The translations under genes were made by a program, and so were the position numbers. A stretch of 64,000 bases of DNA, taken from NCBI GenBank assembly GCA_963576475.1, contig OY754975.1, positions 22,756,707-22,820,706 on the forward strand. The letters run 5' to 3'. The DNA comes from Molanna angustata (lineage: Eukaryota > Arthropoda > Insecta > Trichoptera > Molannidae). How positions within the stretch are numbered: the first letter of the stretch is position 1; every line of letters begins with the position of its first letter. Under the pieces are notes generated by a model. It searched no databases. It was not told where the DNA came from and worked only from the letters and a program-made list of their open reading frames with translations. Below are positions 35,856 through 48,944 of this stretch, piece after piece.

Positions 35856-36124
35856 AAGAAATAACTAATGGAAATTAAAAATTTCCGCTGCTTTGCTATC
35901 TATTTTGTTTTCTTTATTCCTACAAAAAGAACTATATTATACAATAAAAAAATATTTATTTTTTCTTTATATGTAAAATTCATAAATGAGATTTTAACTT
36001 CCCTTTGTTCCAAAAATTTGCCCCCATCTGCTCTATACTTTAGAAATCTATAAAGGTAATAGATAACACAAGTATAATTCAGTAATTATTGTTAAAATGT
36101 TAAAATAATGAAATTCGTAGAATA

Positions 36125-37478
36125 GGCCAGTATTTGAGTCGGCCCTCAAATGGTTTTAGTAATCCAAGTTAAAATTTTAGGGAAGATTAAATTTCATTTG
36201 CGTATTACAGTGCAAAATGAAACGTCAGTTACGTAATCTTCAACTATAGACATATTTTACGTTTTCTGTGGCTATTGTCATTCACGCATCTGTCTAATTG
36301 TCAATAACCTTAAATTAAATAATTCGTGACGTGATGCTGTGACTAAATATAATTTCATCATTTTAATATTCTTCTTCTTCTTCTTCATCTTGGTGTAGAC
36401 CAAGGGTCTGTTGGTACAGGATGGTCCTCCTGAGATGTTGAGTTCCAGCTATCTCTCCATCGTTTCGGGGGTCTTCCTGGTTGACGCTGTCCATCTGGTA
36501 CCTGGTGCAGAGCTATGTGTGGAATTTTCTTTTGGTTCATCCTCTGCACATGCTGGTACCAGTATCGTCGATGCTGTCTACCCCATCTGACCACACCTTG
36601 GACTTCACATACTTCACGGATTGCCGTGTTTCTGATACGATCACGCAAGGTCCTTCCAGCAATGGCGCGTAGAGTTCTCATTTCTGCAGTCCTCAGCATG
36701 CTCTTGGTCTTGACAGTGTCTGCTCTTGCCTCTATGCCATATGTGAGGATAGGTCGCACACAGGTCTTATAGATGCATACCTTGCTGCTGGTTAGCATGT
36801 CTTTGTTCCTCCATATGACATCTCGCAGGCAGCCTGCAACAATATTATTAATATTGCATTATTTTATTTATTTCATTACACAACAAATTAGTTTAAATTT
36901 TTTTATACCTATCGATGTTTATTTTAATTAAAATCAATCATTTAGTGACAAAATGTATGTATACTTTACAGATAGATCTGGAATTAAGTGATTATGGCAA
37001 AATAACATAGAACAGGATGGATCATTTTAGAAAGTGGGATGAAAAAACATCGCAAAAATAAAGTCTTAAAAAGCGTGCCTGGCGTTTCAATATGGCTGAC
37101 AGTCTGTTTCGTTTATTGTCAGGCAATACATTATCATTTATGAAAAAAAAAAGAAAATAAATATTAAATACATGAACCACTTCTATAATAAGTCTTTTAT
37201 TTCCAATAAGAATAAATCATGATAATAATTATTATTATGCATATTTATTTGTAGTAAAATGAAATAAAACATTAAAGATTACGGCTATTAGTGCGTCGCG
37301 TGGCGATAAAAGACTAGAAACTATACTTAACTCAAGTTTAAGATACGCGATCCGCAGAAAACGTCGAGTTAAATATTTGTCGTTTAGTGACGTATTTAAA
37401 GGAAGATTAGGTACTGAAAGACGCAAAAAATTTTTTTAACTTGAGTTAAACTCTCAAGGGCCAACTCAAATACCGGGC
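36125..37478 (+). mobile_element. TIR element H, copy 1, carrying a LINE
   Basis: The left end GTATTTGAGTCGGCCCTCAA is matched by the reverse complement of the right end, GTATTTGAGTTGGCCCTTGA. Internal landmarks GCGTATTACA, ATAGACATATTTTAC, TTCTGTGG, ATATGGCTGACAGTCTGTTT and CGTCGAGTTAAATATTTGTC recur in the same order in copy 2. A reverse-oriented LINE end (36367-36838) is inserted. No transposase frame is recognisable. Confidence 0.7.
36367..36838 (-). pseudogene. RTE-like LINE C-terminal end with (GAA)n tail
   Basis: From 36838 downwards the - frame reads GCLRDVIWRNKDMLTSSKVC, IYKTCVRPILTYGIEARADT, ARAIAGRTLRDRIRN-type sequence and then GRPPKRWRDSWNSTSQ, stopping near 36385. This is the C-terminal, post-catalytic part of an RTE-like pol (the RPILTYGxE and GRPPKRW boxes). 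The copy is 5'-truncated but its frame is still open, so it is young. It ends in (GAA)n on its own strand. The same family is at 44018, 45141, 47470 and 53885, and in the satellite at 62505. Confidence 0.75.
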
Positions 37479-37483
37479 AATAG

Positions 37484-38056
37484 GACCGGTATTACAGTCG
37501 GCCCTCAACTCATTGAGTTTGTTAAACTCAAGATTAATGGGAGATTGACTCAAGGGGAGATTGAATCCATTTTTCGTATTACATTGCAATATGACGTGTC
37601 AGTTACTAAATCATCAATTATAGACATATTTTACTTTTTCTGTGGTTATTATCTGTCAAATTTTAAATAACCTCAAATAATACGAACTACAAAACGGGAC
37701 TGTACGACTTGAAATACTATTGTTTTATTATCCAACATGGTAAATTAAATTTTTTTCACCAAAATAATGCTTTTAAATGCCCATGTTCGTTTCTATATGG
37801 CTGTCAGTTTGTTTTGTTGTGTGGCGCCACCGTCGATACAACTAACGCCTCTAGTGATAGAACACTGAAACTACACTCGTTGTCTAGCAACGAGTCGAGA
37901 AATGACAGTTGACTCACCGTTAAGTACTTAATCCGCCAGAAACGTTGAGTTAAATATCGTCGTTTGAGGGAAGATTAGGCCTAAACAGACACTGTAATAC
38001 GCTATATTTTTGTAAAACTTGAGTTCAGCTCTTAAACTGAGACAGTAATACCGGCC
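37484..38056 (+). mobile_element. TIR element H, copy 2 (head-to-tail with copy 1)
   Basis: The left end ACCGGTATTACAGTCGGCCC is matched by the reverse complement of the right end, GGGCCGGTATTACTGTCTCA. Inner arms AACTCAAG / CTTGAGTT also pair. Only about six bases separate it from copy 1, in the same orientation. About 570 bp, non-coding. Confidence 0.7.
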
Positions 38057-38220
38057 CATAATCAATTTACTTTGAGGTATAATTATAGAATCGAATAACG
38101 CTTTCTTGAAGAATCGTTTTTTTATAGAATCAAATAAAGAATATACTCGTAATAAACCTTTCTCAGTCATACGAGTAACCGTAGTTGTATTTTTTTGTGT
38201 TTATAGTAAAAACAATTTAT

Positions 38221-38645
38221 ACAATTAGTGTGTACTACAAAGGCTTACAACTTTATAATGATTTGTCTGAATCTGTAAAGGAGGCGTCTAGTCTTGCCGC
38301 TTTTCGTCGCTTAGGTGCTGAATACATAAAACAAAAGTTTTTTTAAAAATCGTGTGTTTCTATTGTTTATATATTATGTTCTAAGACTATAATATCTGTT
38401 TTGCTTGTTTTGATACTATATTGTTATTATTATTATGTCTTCTATTGTGGTAGTGTGTTTTCATTTTTTTTTTACTTTGTGTTTTATTGTTATTGATAGA
38501 TACTTGTCTTTTTTGTGTGTTCATTTAGTCATCCGATGTTGATTTGTTTATTTTTATTGTTTGTTTTTATTTTCGTTTGTACTAGATGTAAGAAATTGTA
38601 TTTTTTTACATCTAAATAAAATATATACAATACAATACAATACAA
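38221..38645 (+). pseudogene. LINE (CR1-like) C-terminal end and 3' tail
   Basis: Starts at the YYKGLQLYNDLSESVKE frame and stops near 38347 after GAEYIKQKFF. The 3' UTR ends with a stem TAGATGTAA / TTACATCTA at about 38583-38613, an AATAAA, and a terminal (ACAAT)n run. It shares both coding and tail sequence with 28930-29200 and 30167. Confidence 0.65.
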
Positions 38646-39407
38646 TCGATATTATTTTATGTAATAATGTTCTTTTTGGCATTCGGGAATTGCTGTCACT
38701 AATTCTAAACCTTAACCATATACATATAAATTATGGTTTATTATATTCTGTTAGATATTTTAGATTTTCAATCTCATTAAATTTTTTTATTGCCCTAGTA
38801 CACGCTATTGGACTGGACGCCTTGGACGGGTTCATTTTTTAGTTTTTGTACATTTACATCAGCGATTCAATTACCTAGAAATAATTTGAATTCAAATACT
38901 TGATCTTTTTTAGTATAATGGTATCACGAGAAAAAAACATTGGTTAAGGTGACGGGATAGGCTCCAAGGTACTTCTTGGAAGCTCATTTCGCCTTACTCT
39001 TAAAAGTTACGTCTTCAACAAAAATATATATTATTTTCTCATTATTTGTCTATACATTTGCCCGATACATTTTTTTTGATTTTGTGTACTTTGTTCATAG
39101 TATTTTTTTTAATAGTACCTGTTTTCTCAGATTTTTTATCCATAACTCAAAACTTATAAGGCTTAGAAACATGAATGTTTCTTTAAATGATAGATATTTT
39201 ATAAATCTAAACATTCGCTTGATACGTTTTTACACATTGTTCTCACTTTTTTGTAAAATCAAATAAACCATAGTATTTTATGTAACGCTCTATTCAAATA
39301 CACTAACTTGGGCGCACACGATTGTAATCTTTAAGGACGTACATTCTCATACAATAGTTTCAAATTTTGCATTTGACTCGCCTACATTGCCTTACCCTGC
39401 CCCTTAA
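38646..39407. other. Unannotated AT-rich stretch
   Basis: No gene recognised. Open frames up to about 95 codons are present but have an AT-driven composition. Confidence 0.35.
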
Positions 39408-40069
39408 GAGGGTGACTGCTGCCAACGTACCTATTTTTTCAATATGAAATTGCATCATTACTACAAAACGAATCACAGTTTGGATATTAATAAAGAAAAA
39501 TATACCTTAACATTTTAATTATGATCTGTATATATTCTTGTAGAAAAATAATAAGCATACCCCGATTTTTGACATTTTTCATAAATTTCTAAAAAAGTAT
39601 AAGGTATAGAACAATATTTTTTTTTTATAAATTAAAGACGAACAAAATATCTGGAAAAATATGATGTGACGTAGCATTAATGCATCAAGTTAAGTAAGTA
39701 AACCAAAAAAACTTTTATCTCGTAATGGCGCTGAATGGAAAATAAATGTTTTTTAGGTTTATTTACTTAATCTGATGCATTAATGCAACGTCACATCATA
39801 TTTTTCTAGGTATTTTTGTCTTCTTTAATTTAAAAAAAAAAAATTGAACTACGCCTTATAGTTTATTAAAAATATAAGATAAACGTTGAAAATCGGGGTA
39901 AGCCATTATTTTTCTACAAGAATTTATACAGAACATTACCAAAAAGTTAAGGTATATTTTTCTTTATTAATACCGAAACTATCTAAATTATTTATTTCAA
40001 AACGATTTGATTAGAAATAATGATGGTATATCAAATTGAAAAATAGGTACGTTGGCAGCAGTCCGCCCC
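39408..40069. mobile_element. 662-bp foldback element with TTAA duplication
   Basis: TTAA stands at 39404-39407 and 40070-40073, exactly outside the ends. The left terminus GAGGGTGACTGCTGCCAACG is matched, with few differences, by the reverse complement of the right, GGGGCGGACTGCTGCCAACG. The arms extend roughly 300 bp each, including ATTAATGCATCA and ACGTCACATCATATTTTTC, with a centre near 39720. A TTAA duplication is the signature of piggyBac-superfamily insertion. No transposase, so a non-autonomous foldback. Confidence 0.85.
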
Positions 40070-40073
40070 TTAA

Positions 40074-41184
40074 AAAGAGCTTGAATAAAAACTTTTGAAA
40101 TGGATCTTTGAATTTAAAACAAATTTTTTTTTATTAAGTAGAAGTCAAAATTGAATATATTTTTTTTCATAATTCTAGTTGACTTTTTATTAGTGTATAT
40201 GTATTTATTTTATAGTTATTTTTCACTGACGTAAATTGGATTGACGTTTTTTACGCGATTTAATTTATTTTAGAAAAATATTTCGGCTCTCCATTGATCG
40301 GCATAAAATGATACAAATTAATATTTTTTTTAATTAATTTTTGGCGTTCCACCCGATATCGAGTGATATAGCAAATTAATACTTCTCTCGTTTAGTATTT
40401 CGTTAGCTTCTACGTCAATTTTACGGTTAAAAAAGTTGCCGTTTATTATTCTTCAATCAATATTTTTTTCTCATTGTAGATTCAGGTTCAATTTTTGCTC
40501 ACGAGCAATGTATTAAGTAAAGAAAATAAGAAAACATACCGAAAAGAATTTTTCAAATTAACATCAAAAACATTAATTTTGAGACGTCCTTACTCACTCG
40601 AACATGTAAATATTTTGTATCAAAGAGTCAATTTTCATTAATTTTGCTTCTTATTTACTCACATATTATATACCTGTTTATAAAATGTACGAATATTTTC
40701 CATTCCGTTGAGCAGAAGCGGATTTGGATTTAATTTAACGCAAATTTGGATTTTATGTAACGCAATAAAAATACATAATTATTCTTTTCAGCATTGATTC
40801 TCAATATACGTGATGCTCTACGTCGTTTTCTTCCGGGATTGGAATAATGATAATTTTCGTTTTATAATAATTTAACTGACGTATGCCTTTTCGATTATTT
40901 AAACCATGGTTCAAGCACCTACTTGTTATTTTAAAATAAAAAATTTGGCACAAATATATAAACAAAAAAATTATACGTATGAGGTGCATATAAGTAAATA
41001 GATAGATAAGGCAAAATTTTCTTGAAAACAATTTATATGATATTGATATTTAAAAACGGTAATAACTGAATTAAATAAAAAATATCGCAAGAAATTCATG
41101 TAAAAAAACATGTTCGTATATTAAAAACTTAAAGAAGAAATAGATAAATAGATAGATTATAAATAAATAAATAATATCATAAAG
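40074..41184. other. Unannotated AT-rich stretch
   Basis: No gene, RNA or repeat family recognised. Confidence 0.4.
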
Positions 41185-41350
41185 GTAGATGGGTGGTGGC
41201 AGAGCAGTTCGTGCACTGGGTACGTAATCCAGTGGTCGGAAGTTCGAATCCTGCCACGACCGATTTCGTTCACCGATAGCACTAAGATTTATGCTTATTT
41301 TTATGAATGCAGGAGTACATATATAAATGTACTTGTAAAAAAGGAACTAT
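41185..41350 (+). mobile_element. tRNA-derived SINE, family S1
   Basis: The head looks like a tRNA: an A-box-like TGGCAGAGCAGTTC at 41197, an anticodon-arm-like ACTGGGTACGTAATCCAGT, and a B-box AGTTCGAATCC at about 41241. The tRNA-unrelated part GATTTCGTTCACC and ATTTATGCTTATTTTT follows. The same composite occurs reversed at 25573. A base other than T at the position before the anticodon, and the missing acceptor stem, show it is not a working tRNA gene. Confidence 0.75.
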
Positions 41351-41387
41351 TCATTCTTTTATCATAAAAAAAATATTTGTGTAAACC

Positions 41388-41595
41388 GTCTTTGCACCCT
41401 GCGCAAGTGGCGAGTTCATCACCAAAATTGTATTTATTTTGAATGACAAGTTTTTTTTTCAGCCTAGATAAGTAATTTATTGCGTGAGAAATAATTTGGA
41501 ATATTTATTCTTCTTCTTTTGTGAATTGAACCCAGGACGCCTGCATGGAAGTCATTTAGAAAGCTCACCACTTTGCTACGGCATTTGTTCGATAT
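41388..41595 (-). mobile_element. tRNA-derived SINE, family S2, copy 1
   Basis: On the - strand, an A-box-like TAGCAAAGTGGTGAGC is followed by GCGTCCTGGGTTCAATTCAC (B box). The body then ends in the tail CTCGCCACTTGCGCAGGGTG. The tail hairpin is deleted here. Compare 42606-42820. Confidence 0.65.
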
Positions 41596-41600
41596 TTGGA

Positions 41601-41873
41601 TCATTATTCTTATAATGCAAGAGCCATTGTATCATTATTCTTATAATGCAAGAGCCATTGTATCATTATTCTTATAATGCAAGAGCCATTGTATCATTAT
41701 TCTTATAATGCAAGAGCCATTGTATCATTATTCTTATAATGCAAGAGCCATTGTATCATTATTCTTATAATGCAAGAGCCATTGTATCATTATTCTTATA
41801 ATGCAAGAGCCATTGTATCATTATTCTTATAATGCAAGAGCCATTGTATCATTATTCTTATAATGCAAAAGCC
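41601..41873 (+). repeat. 31-bp minisatellite, 8 full copies and a part
   Basis: Unit TCATTATTCTTATAATGCAA plus GAGCCATTGTA is repeated exactly every 31 bases from 41601. The last, partial unit starts at 41849. Each unit contains ATTATTCTTATAAT, which can pair with itself. Copies are essentially identical, so expansion is recent or homogenised. Confidence 0.95.
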
Positions 41874-42059
41874 CGCGATTCTAGACTTACGTAATTTTGT
41901 ATAGTGACCCATACTAAATTTATTATGAACTCTGAGTAGCGGTGGCTTTCGGAGACAACATCCTTCAAATTGTTGAAAATTGCAAGTTGAAAGAGACAAC
42001 GGATTATTATTACTTGGATGACAAATACTTTACCTCCCCATTTGTAACACTAATGCCAG

Positions 42060-42475
42060 ACAGAATTCTTTCATATACCGCACTTCCCATTTTTATAAGT
42101 CCAACATTAGTGATGCAGATCTTTTTAACTCCCCATTGATTATGGTAAAGAATAGATTGTTTAGTACTCTAATATAATCCTAGATTCTTATGCTGATAAA
42201 TTGGGTTCATCACATAAAGGTTCACACACATCCTCATACACTACCACACATACACATACTCACACACACACACACTCCCCACTCACATGTCACATATCTG
42301 ATTTTAACTGTTTTCTTTTTTTCTCCTACACTACTTAAATATATAAATGGTAATAATGTATACATGTAAGTGATGCTGGGCATGCTTATTTTTTATTTAA
42401 TTTTGTATCACCTGTATATTTTGTCCAGTTATTGTTTGCATACTTTGTATAAAATAAAATAAAATAAAATAAAAA
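42060..42475 (+). pseudogene. LINE 3' end (same type as 18715-19397)
   Basis: A short frame reads SDADLFNSPLIMVKNRLFS before a stop near 42172, like the last residues of the LINE at 18715 (DLDIFFDSHITFKNKL). The 3' UTR carries (CA)-rich stretches near 42235-42275 and ends in (AAAAT)n at about 42450-42475. The 5' limit is uncertain. Confidence 0.55.
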
Positions 42476-42605
42476 TGATGTCTGTCAGGGGGTTTCCACC
42501 AACCAATGTGTCTGTCAATGGAAGGCGTGATTTCCATAAGTCTTCCGTAGTAAATATAAAAAATACGCATTATACTATAACGCTTCATACTTTAATAATA
42601 GTAAT

Positions 42606-42820
42606 AATAAACACTTTCTTGCACCCTGATGAAGTGGCGAGTTTATTGCCATACGGCAATTTCTTCCAACTAACCAGTGTTTCCAGCCCAGAGAAGCAAT
42701 ATTTGCATAAGAAATAAATTTAAAAAAATTCCTCCTCTGCTGGGGATCAAACCTAGGACGCTCGCACAGAAACCTAACGGCTTCCTAACTATGCCACGGC
42801 GCGGCGGTCGGTAATTTATG
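42606..42820 (-). mobile_element. tRNA-derived SINE, family S2, copy 2 (most complete)
   Basis: Read on the - strand: a head with A-box-like TGGCATAGTTAGG (near 42797-42781) and B-box GGTTTGATCCCC (near 42752), then a body, then the 3' part CTGGTTAGTTGGAAGAAATT with the hairpin ATTGCC-GTAT-GGCAAT (42645-42660), and a (TTA)-like tail near 42600. The tail is nearly the same as the 3' end of the LINE at 54945-55045, the likely source of its mobilising machinery. Confidence 0.8.
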
Positions 42821-44015
42821 TTACGTATAAAAATATAAATTTTCAACACTTTGAAGGATGTTATCTTCGAAAGCTACCTTTAGTCAGGGTTCGTATTATC
42901 CAATCGGTTTCCTGTTTTTGTATCCAGAAAAAAAAACAGCCTAAATACTATGACGTTAATTTGGCTCTCGCTGGCTCTTGTTTTATTACTAGTTTTACAC
43001 ATTTATATCACCTAGTGATACTGAAAAGAATAAAAAAAATATGTGTATAATGTTCACATATTTTTTACAAATCGTTAATTACACGAATACGACCGTCCCA
43101 CGATATACTCTCCGTTAAATTATTACTTTTTCTCGTTCGGCTTTAATCCCATTTCCCCTCTGCTTTTTGAATCTTACAAACTTTCGAGTTACCAATATGT
43201 TGAATGCAAATAAAGCAATATTTGTGCCGCCACTGGCGCACAGGGCGAGGGATATGGTTGGAGAGGGGGTGGGGTAAGCCGAGACGTATAGGAAGTCACA
43301 CCAGCGGCGGCCCATCATAGTACAGCAATTATAAATATATATTTTTTTTATACGATGTCATTATTATAGAGGGGCGCGCGGCCGGGAATGAGAATTCGCG
43401 ACACGTAAAACGTTTTCTGTTGTAGTTGTTGTGTTGTAGCGAATCAGTTGCTGTTACGGAATTACGGAAAACATGAAATATCGACGTCACGTGCCGCCCC
43501 ACAAAGCGCGCCCAAATCCCAGGACCATTGAAAATTTTAAGTGGATCTCCCGTTTTTGAAAATTATATTTCTTGTTTTGAAGATTGTGAAAGTACCTAAC
43601 GGGAATGGCCTTTCAAAATTTTGTATATTTTAAAATTTTTGTCGACTGCTGTAGAAATGAGATGAATGATTTAACAATTATCAAGTCGTGCCAGAAACAA
43701 GCTATGAGAAAAGATAGGATGCGATCTTAAAGAAAGCTGAATTTTACTTTCAAGTCTATTTTTTTCACACAGTGTATAAAAATGAATTTCGTACGGACGG
43801 TGTAAAGTTGACTTTTAATTTTGTTTTCTCTGTAAATCCCAATCCTAATTAATTTATAGGTTGATAGAGAGTTTTACAGTCTACACAATTTATAAAACAG
43901 ACAATGTTGCATTGCTTTATTGGTGGACCAGTAAAAACTCCATGCATTATTCAAATGGATGATTCATTTTTATTACAAAAAATACAAATACATAAAAAAC
44001 AATAAAATAAGACAT
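42821..44015. other. Unannotated; CpG-rich island 43220-43520
   Basis: Positions 43220-43520 are much richer in G+C and CpG than the surroundings (GGGGCGCGCGGCCGGGAA; ACGTCACGTGCCGCCCCACA). It includes the CACGTG and ACGTCA motifs near 43485 and an initiator-like TCAGTT at 43444. No coding frame is convincing. It could be a promoter or first-exon region of a gene extending outside what I can recognise, or a repeat. Confidence 0.35.
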
Positions 44016-44017
44016 GT

Positions 44018-44430
44018 GAGAGTAAGGTCCAAATATATAAAACCTGCATCAGACCCATAATGACTTATGGAGTTGAAGCAAGGGCAGACACGGTGAGAAC
44101 AAAACAGCTACTCAGAACAACAGAGATGAAAACACTAAGACCAATCTTGGGCAGAACCCTCAGAGACAGAATACCCAACGAGGAGATCAGCAGAACCTGC
44201 AATGTGGAGGATATTGTAAGGTGGAGCAGACAAAGAAGACGACACTGGAGAGATCATGTTAGAAGGATGAATCCAGAAAGGCTGCCAAAGATCGTAATGC
44301 GCGAAATACCAGAGGGACGCCGACCACCGGGAAGACCATCAAAAAGATGGAGGGAGAGATGGACGTCCTCGTCCCAGGACCTGTAAAAACAGATCATAGA
44401 TCTAAAAAAGAGGAAGAAGAAGAAGATTAA
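44018..44430 (+). pseudogene. RTE-like LINE C-terminal end with (GAA)n tail
   Basis: From 44024 the frame reads KVQIYKTCIRPIMTYGVEAR, then RTTEMKTLRPILGRTLRDRI and GRPSKRWRERWTSSSQDL, stopping at 44386. The body matches the relic at 36367-36838. The tail is AAGAGGAAGAAGAAGAAGA. 5'-truncated, with the remaining frame intact. Confidence 0.8.
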
Positions 44431-45140
44431 ATCGATGTACTAGGAAAGATAGGAGGAGACAGTTGTCCTAAACGCACCAAGGGAGCTCGCAGAGATGTCG
44501 AGTGTATTAAACAAAGCATTGTACACCGTGCAAGCATGGTACACAAAAGCATTCTGAGTATAGTTGTTATTACATTTAGGAATATAAAAAGTGTTAGGCT
44601 ATCTGGTTATTCTGCTCGGACAGTGGAATTTATTTTACATTTATTCTTATTATTTATCTGATCCAATTAGTGCTGATTGGTTCCCTGGATGCCGGCTCAG
44701 AAGTCAAACGACTATCCACCATGCCGTCGACCTAGTATTGGGGAGTTAGGTAATACTCATAAGCAAATTTAGTATCTAACGAAAATAAGTAACGAAATCA
44801 AGAAACGAACGATGTTAATTAACATATTTCCTATTTCTGCAGACATAAACACGCCATTTAATATTATTCCACCCATTGAATTTATATTCACCTCCTGTCC
44901 TTGTTTTGCATACGGCATCTTCTGTAATGTTTTATTGTCCTAGTGGGACACGCAACTGCAAGCCTTATAATAAACCTACATACCTACATTATATGAATAT
45001 ACGTAGTATCAACTGTATACTTGAGTTTCACAGAATCAGGGAATGAATATGTTTAATCAATTGCATTGTTTTAACCACAAGCGAGTTTTTTGGCGTGAAT
45101 GTTACAAATTCCATGGACTGCTACGATAACCAATCATAAT
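44431..45140. other. Unannotated stretch
   Basis: No supported feature. Confidence 0.35.
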
Positions 45141-45250
45141 CATCTGTGGCCTGACAACGAGTGAGTTTGCGACTACCAGGGGGCCGTCAAAGGGATGGAG
45201 ACATAATTGGACATGCTTATCCCAACACTAGGACTAAGACGCGAATGCAC
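45141..45250 (+). pseudogene. RTE-like LINE fragment (C-terminal box)
   Basis: A frame-shifted remnant of the GRPxKRW box: GACTACCAGGGGGCCGTCAA, then GGATGGAGACATAATTGG and CTTATCCCAACA, translating as GRPSKGWRHNWTCLSQ once the frame is followed across an indel. Same family as 44018. Very short, so moderate certainty only. Confidence 0.4.
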
Positions 45251-45408
45251 AGTCCTAGGTACATAAACACTAACTCCTAACCTCACTGGAATATTTAGTA
45301 TTCTTAAGTAAGCAATTGCGTTGCAGAGACATTACTTAGTAAATACTAAATACTACGCCAAACTTAGGGTCGATGGCGTAAAATTTCACATTATTGTGTA
45401 TGAAGAAA

Positions 45409-47469
<2,061 letters not shown>

Positions 47470-47705
47470 TAGACCTGACCCGTTGTTTTGTGAGACAGAA
47501 GCCATCCCTTCTGAGATGAGGTCCAGCTTTCAACGGTTTCTGTCTACGGTGGTCTTCCTGAAATGTCTTCATTGGTTGCTGTATCAGTGAGCCTGTCACT
47601 GTTCAATCTGGCATAGTTTCTTCAATATCTTCTGGGTCTACCCCACCCAACGATACGTTATTTCGAATGTTTCATTAGGTTCTTATTTTAGTTTCCGCGT
47701 TACGA
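47470..47705 (-). pseudogene. RTE-like LINE C-terminal relic
   Basis: On the - strand, frame-shifted pieces equivalent to GRPP-x-RxxxESWTSSQKG (near 47500-47570) and a preceding W-x-D-H/RM-like segment match the C-terminus of the LINEs at 36367 and 44018. Highly degraded. Confidence 0.45.
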
Positions 47706-48843
47706 ACTCGATTTTGAGTAGTGTCTCCAGTGATTGGTTGATAGACACTGCATATTATTTATAGTAGATGATAGATGACTAGCGTCTGGCGACAGATGAA
47801 TCAAGGGAAAATTGTACCGGATGCAATAAAATACGACAACGAAATAATAGTATGATGTGTACGTAGATCACATTCCCCTTAATTCTTTGGTAAGGTTAAG
47901 TTAGTCTTTAATAATAATAGCGACTCGCGTGAGCGTGTTATAAACGCCTTTGCCATTTGAGGTGCGGAAAAAGTTTATTATGTATTCAAATTTGATCACA
48001 TTTTCCAAATAATTTATATTTCTCAACATATTATTTACGTAGTTGTAAGATACCTACTATATTATTTTTTATTCATTCAGTTAAATATTTGTGCGCATGC
48101 GTATTTACGACTTCAGTCCCTTGATCCGTCTATCGCCAGACGCTTATGGGTATATGAATATATGATCCGGAGGTTGCAACGATTTTGTTACATAAGTCGA
48201 AGAAGTTTTTTTAATTATATAATCAATAGGTATATAAAGAATTTGTTACTGATAGTTATGACAAAAATAACGACATGTAACGATAGGATTTAACGGTGCC
48301 TAGGGAGATATAATTGAACATTATAATGTGTTTAATTAGTGGGCCATTTTTGTCGCTATTATAAAAGTTTACGGCGCTTGATGTCGGCAATTTCGGAATC
48401 CTTTCGCCCGTTTTAAATTTTCACTGTTAATTTTGCAAATACCGTGTTAGTAGTTTTTTGTCTCGGCGCGAAGCTATTTTTTTACCCAAATTCCTATGGA
48501 TTAAGTTTTAGTGCTTTGTTTAAATTTTGAAATGTAAGCGGCTGCGACCTGATATTAACCCCCGCTATCTTGTCACTGGCTTACCAAAGTTAAGCGGGGA
48601 TATCAACTGAAATATTTCGGCACAGGCATTTTTGGCATGGCAACTTTTTGGTGATTCATAATATGAATATGATAATATGTTCTAATTGTAACATACATCG
48701 CAGAATTATTTCTACAATTGTACCAAAACATGGATCGTTAAGATATGTATATTAATTTATTTTTGATTGGGGAAAACCAACAGCTCCAATAATATTACAA
48801 AAAAATATCCATATTTACAAAGACTAAGGGCATTATAGAGAAG
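47706..48843. other. Unannotated stretch
   Basis: No gene or repeat recognised. Composition is less extreme than in the first half of the window. Confidence 0.35.
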
Positions 48844-48844
48844 C

Positions 48845-48914
48845 CACTAAGGGTCGTATTACAAGACTATTACTTACATTATTCTTAAATAACTCCTGTA
48901 ATACGACCCTAAGT
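48845..48914. repeat. Short inverted-repeat element, about 70 bp
   Basis: CACTAAGGGTCGTATTACA at the left pairs with TGTAATACGACCCTAAGTG at the right, around a loop of about 30 bases. It could be a minimal MITE or a deletion product of element H, whose ends also carry GTATTACAG. Confidence 0.6.
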
Positions 48915-48944
48915 GAATTTCACGAAATTGAAATAATAATATAA

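Noticed and set aside
41185..41260. Functional tRNA gene
   Set aside because: A and B boxes are present, but there is no acceptor-stem pairing, the anticodon loop is abnormal, and the segment is attached to a SINE body found elsewhere.
41601..41873. CRISPR-like regular repeat
   Set aside because: Units are directly adjacent with no unique spacers, and the DNA is eukaryotic.
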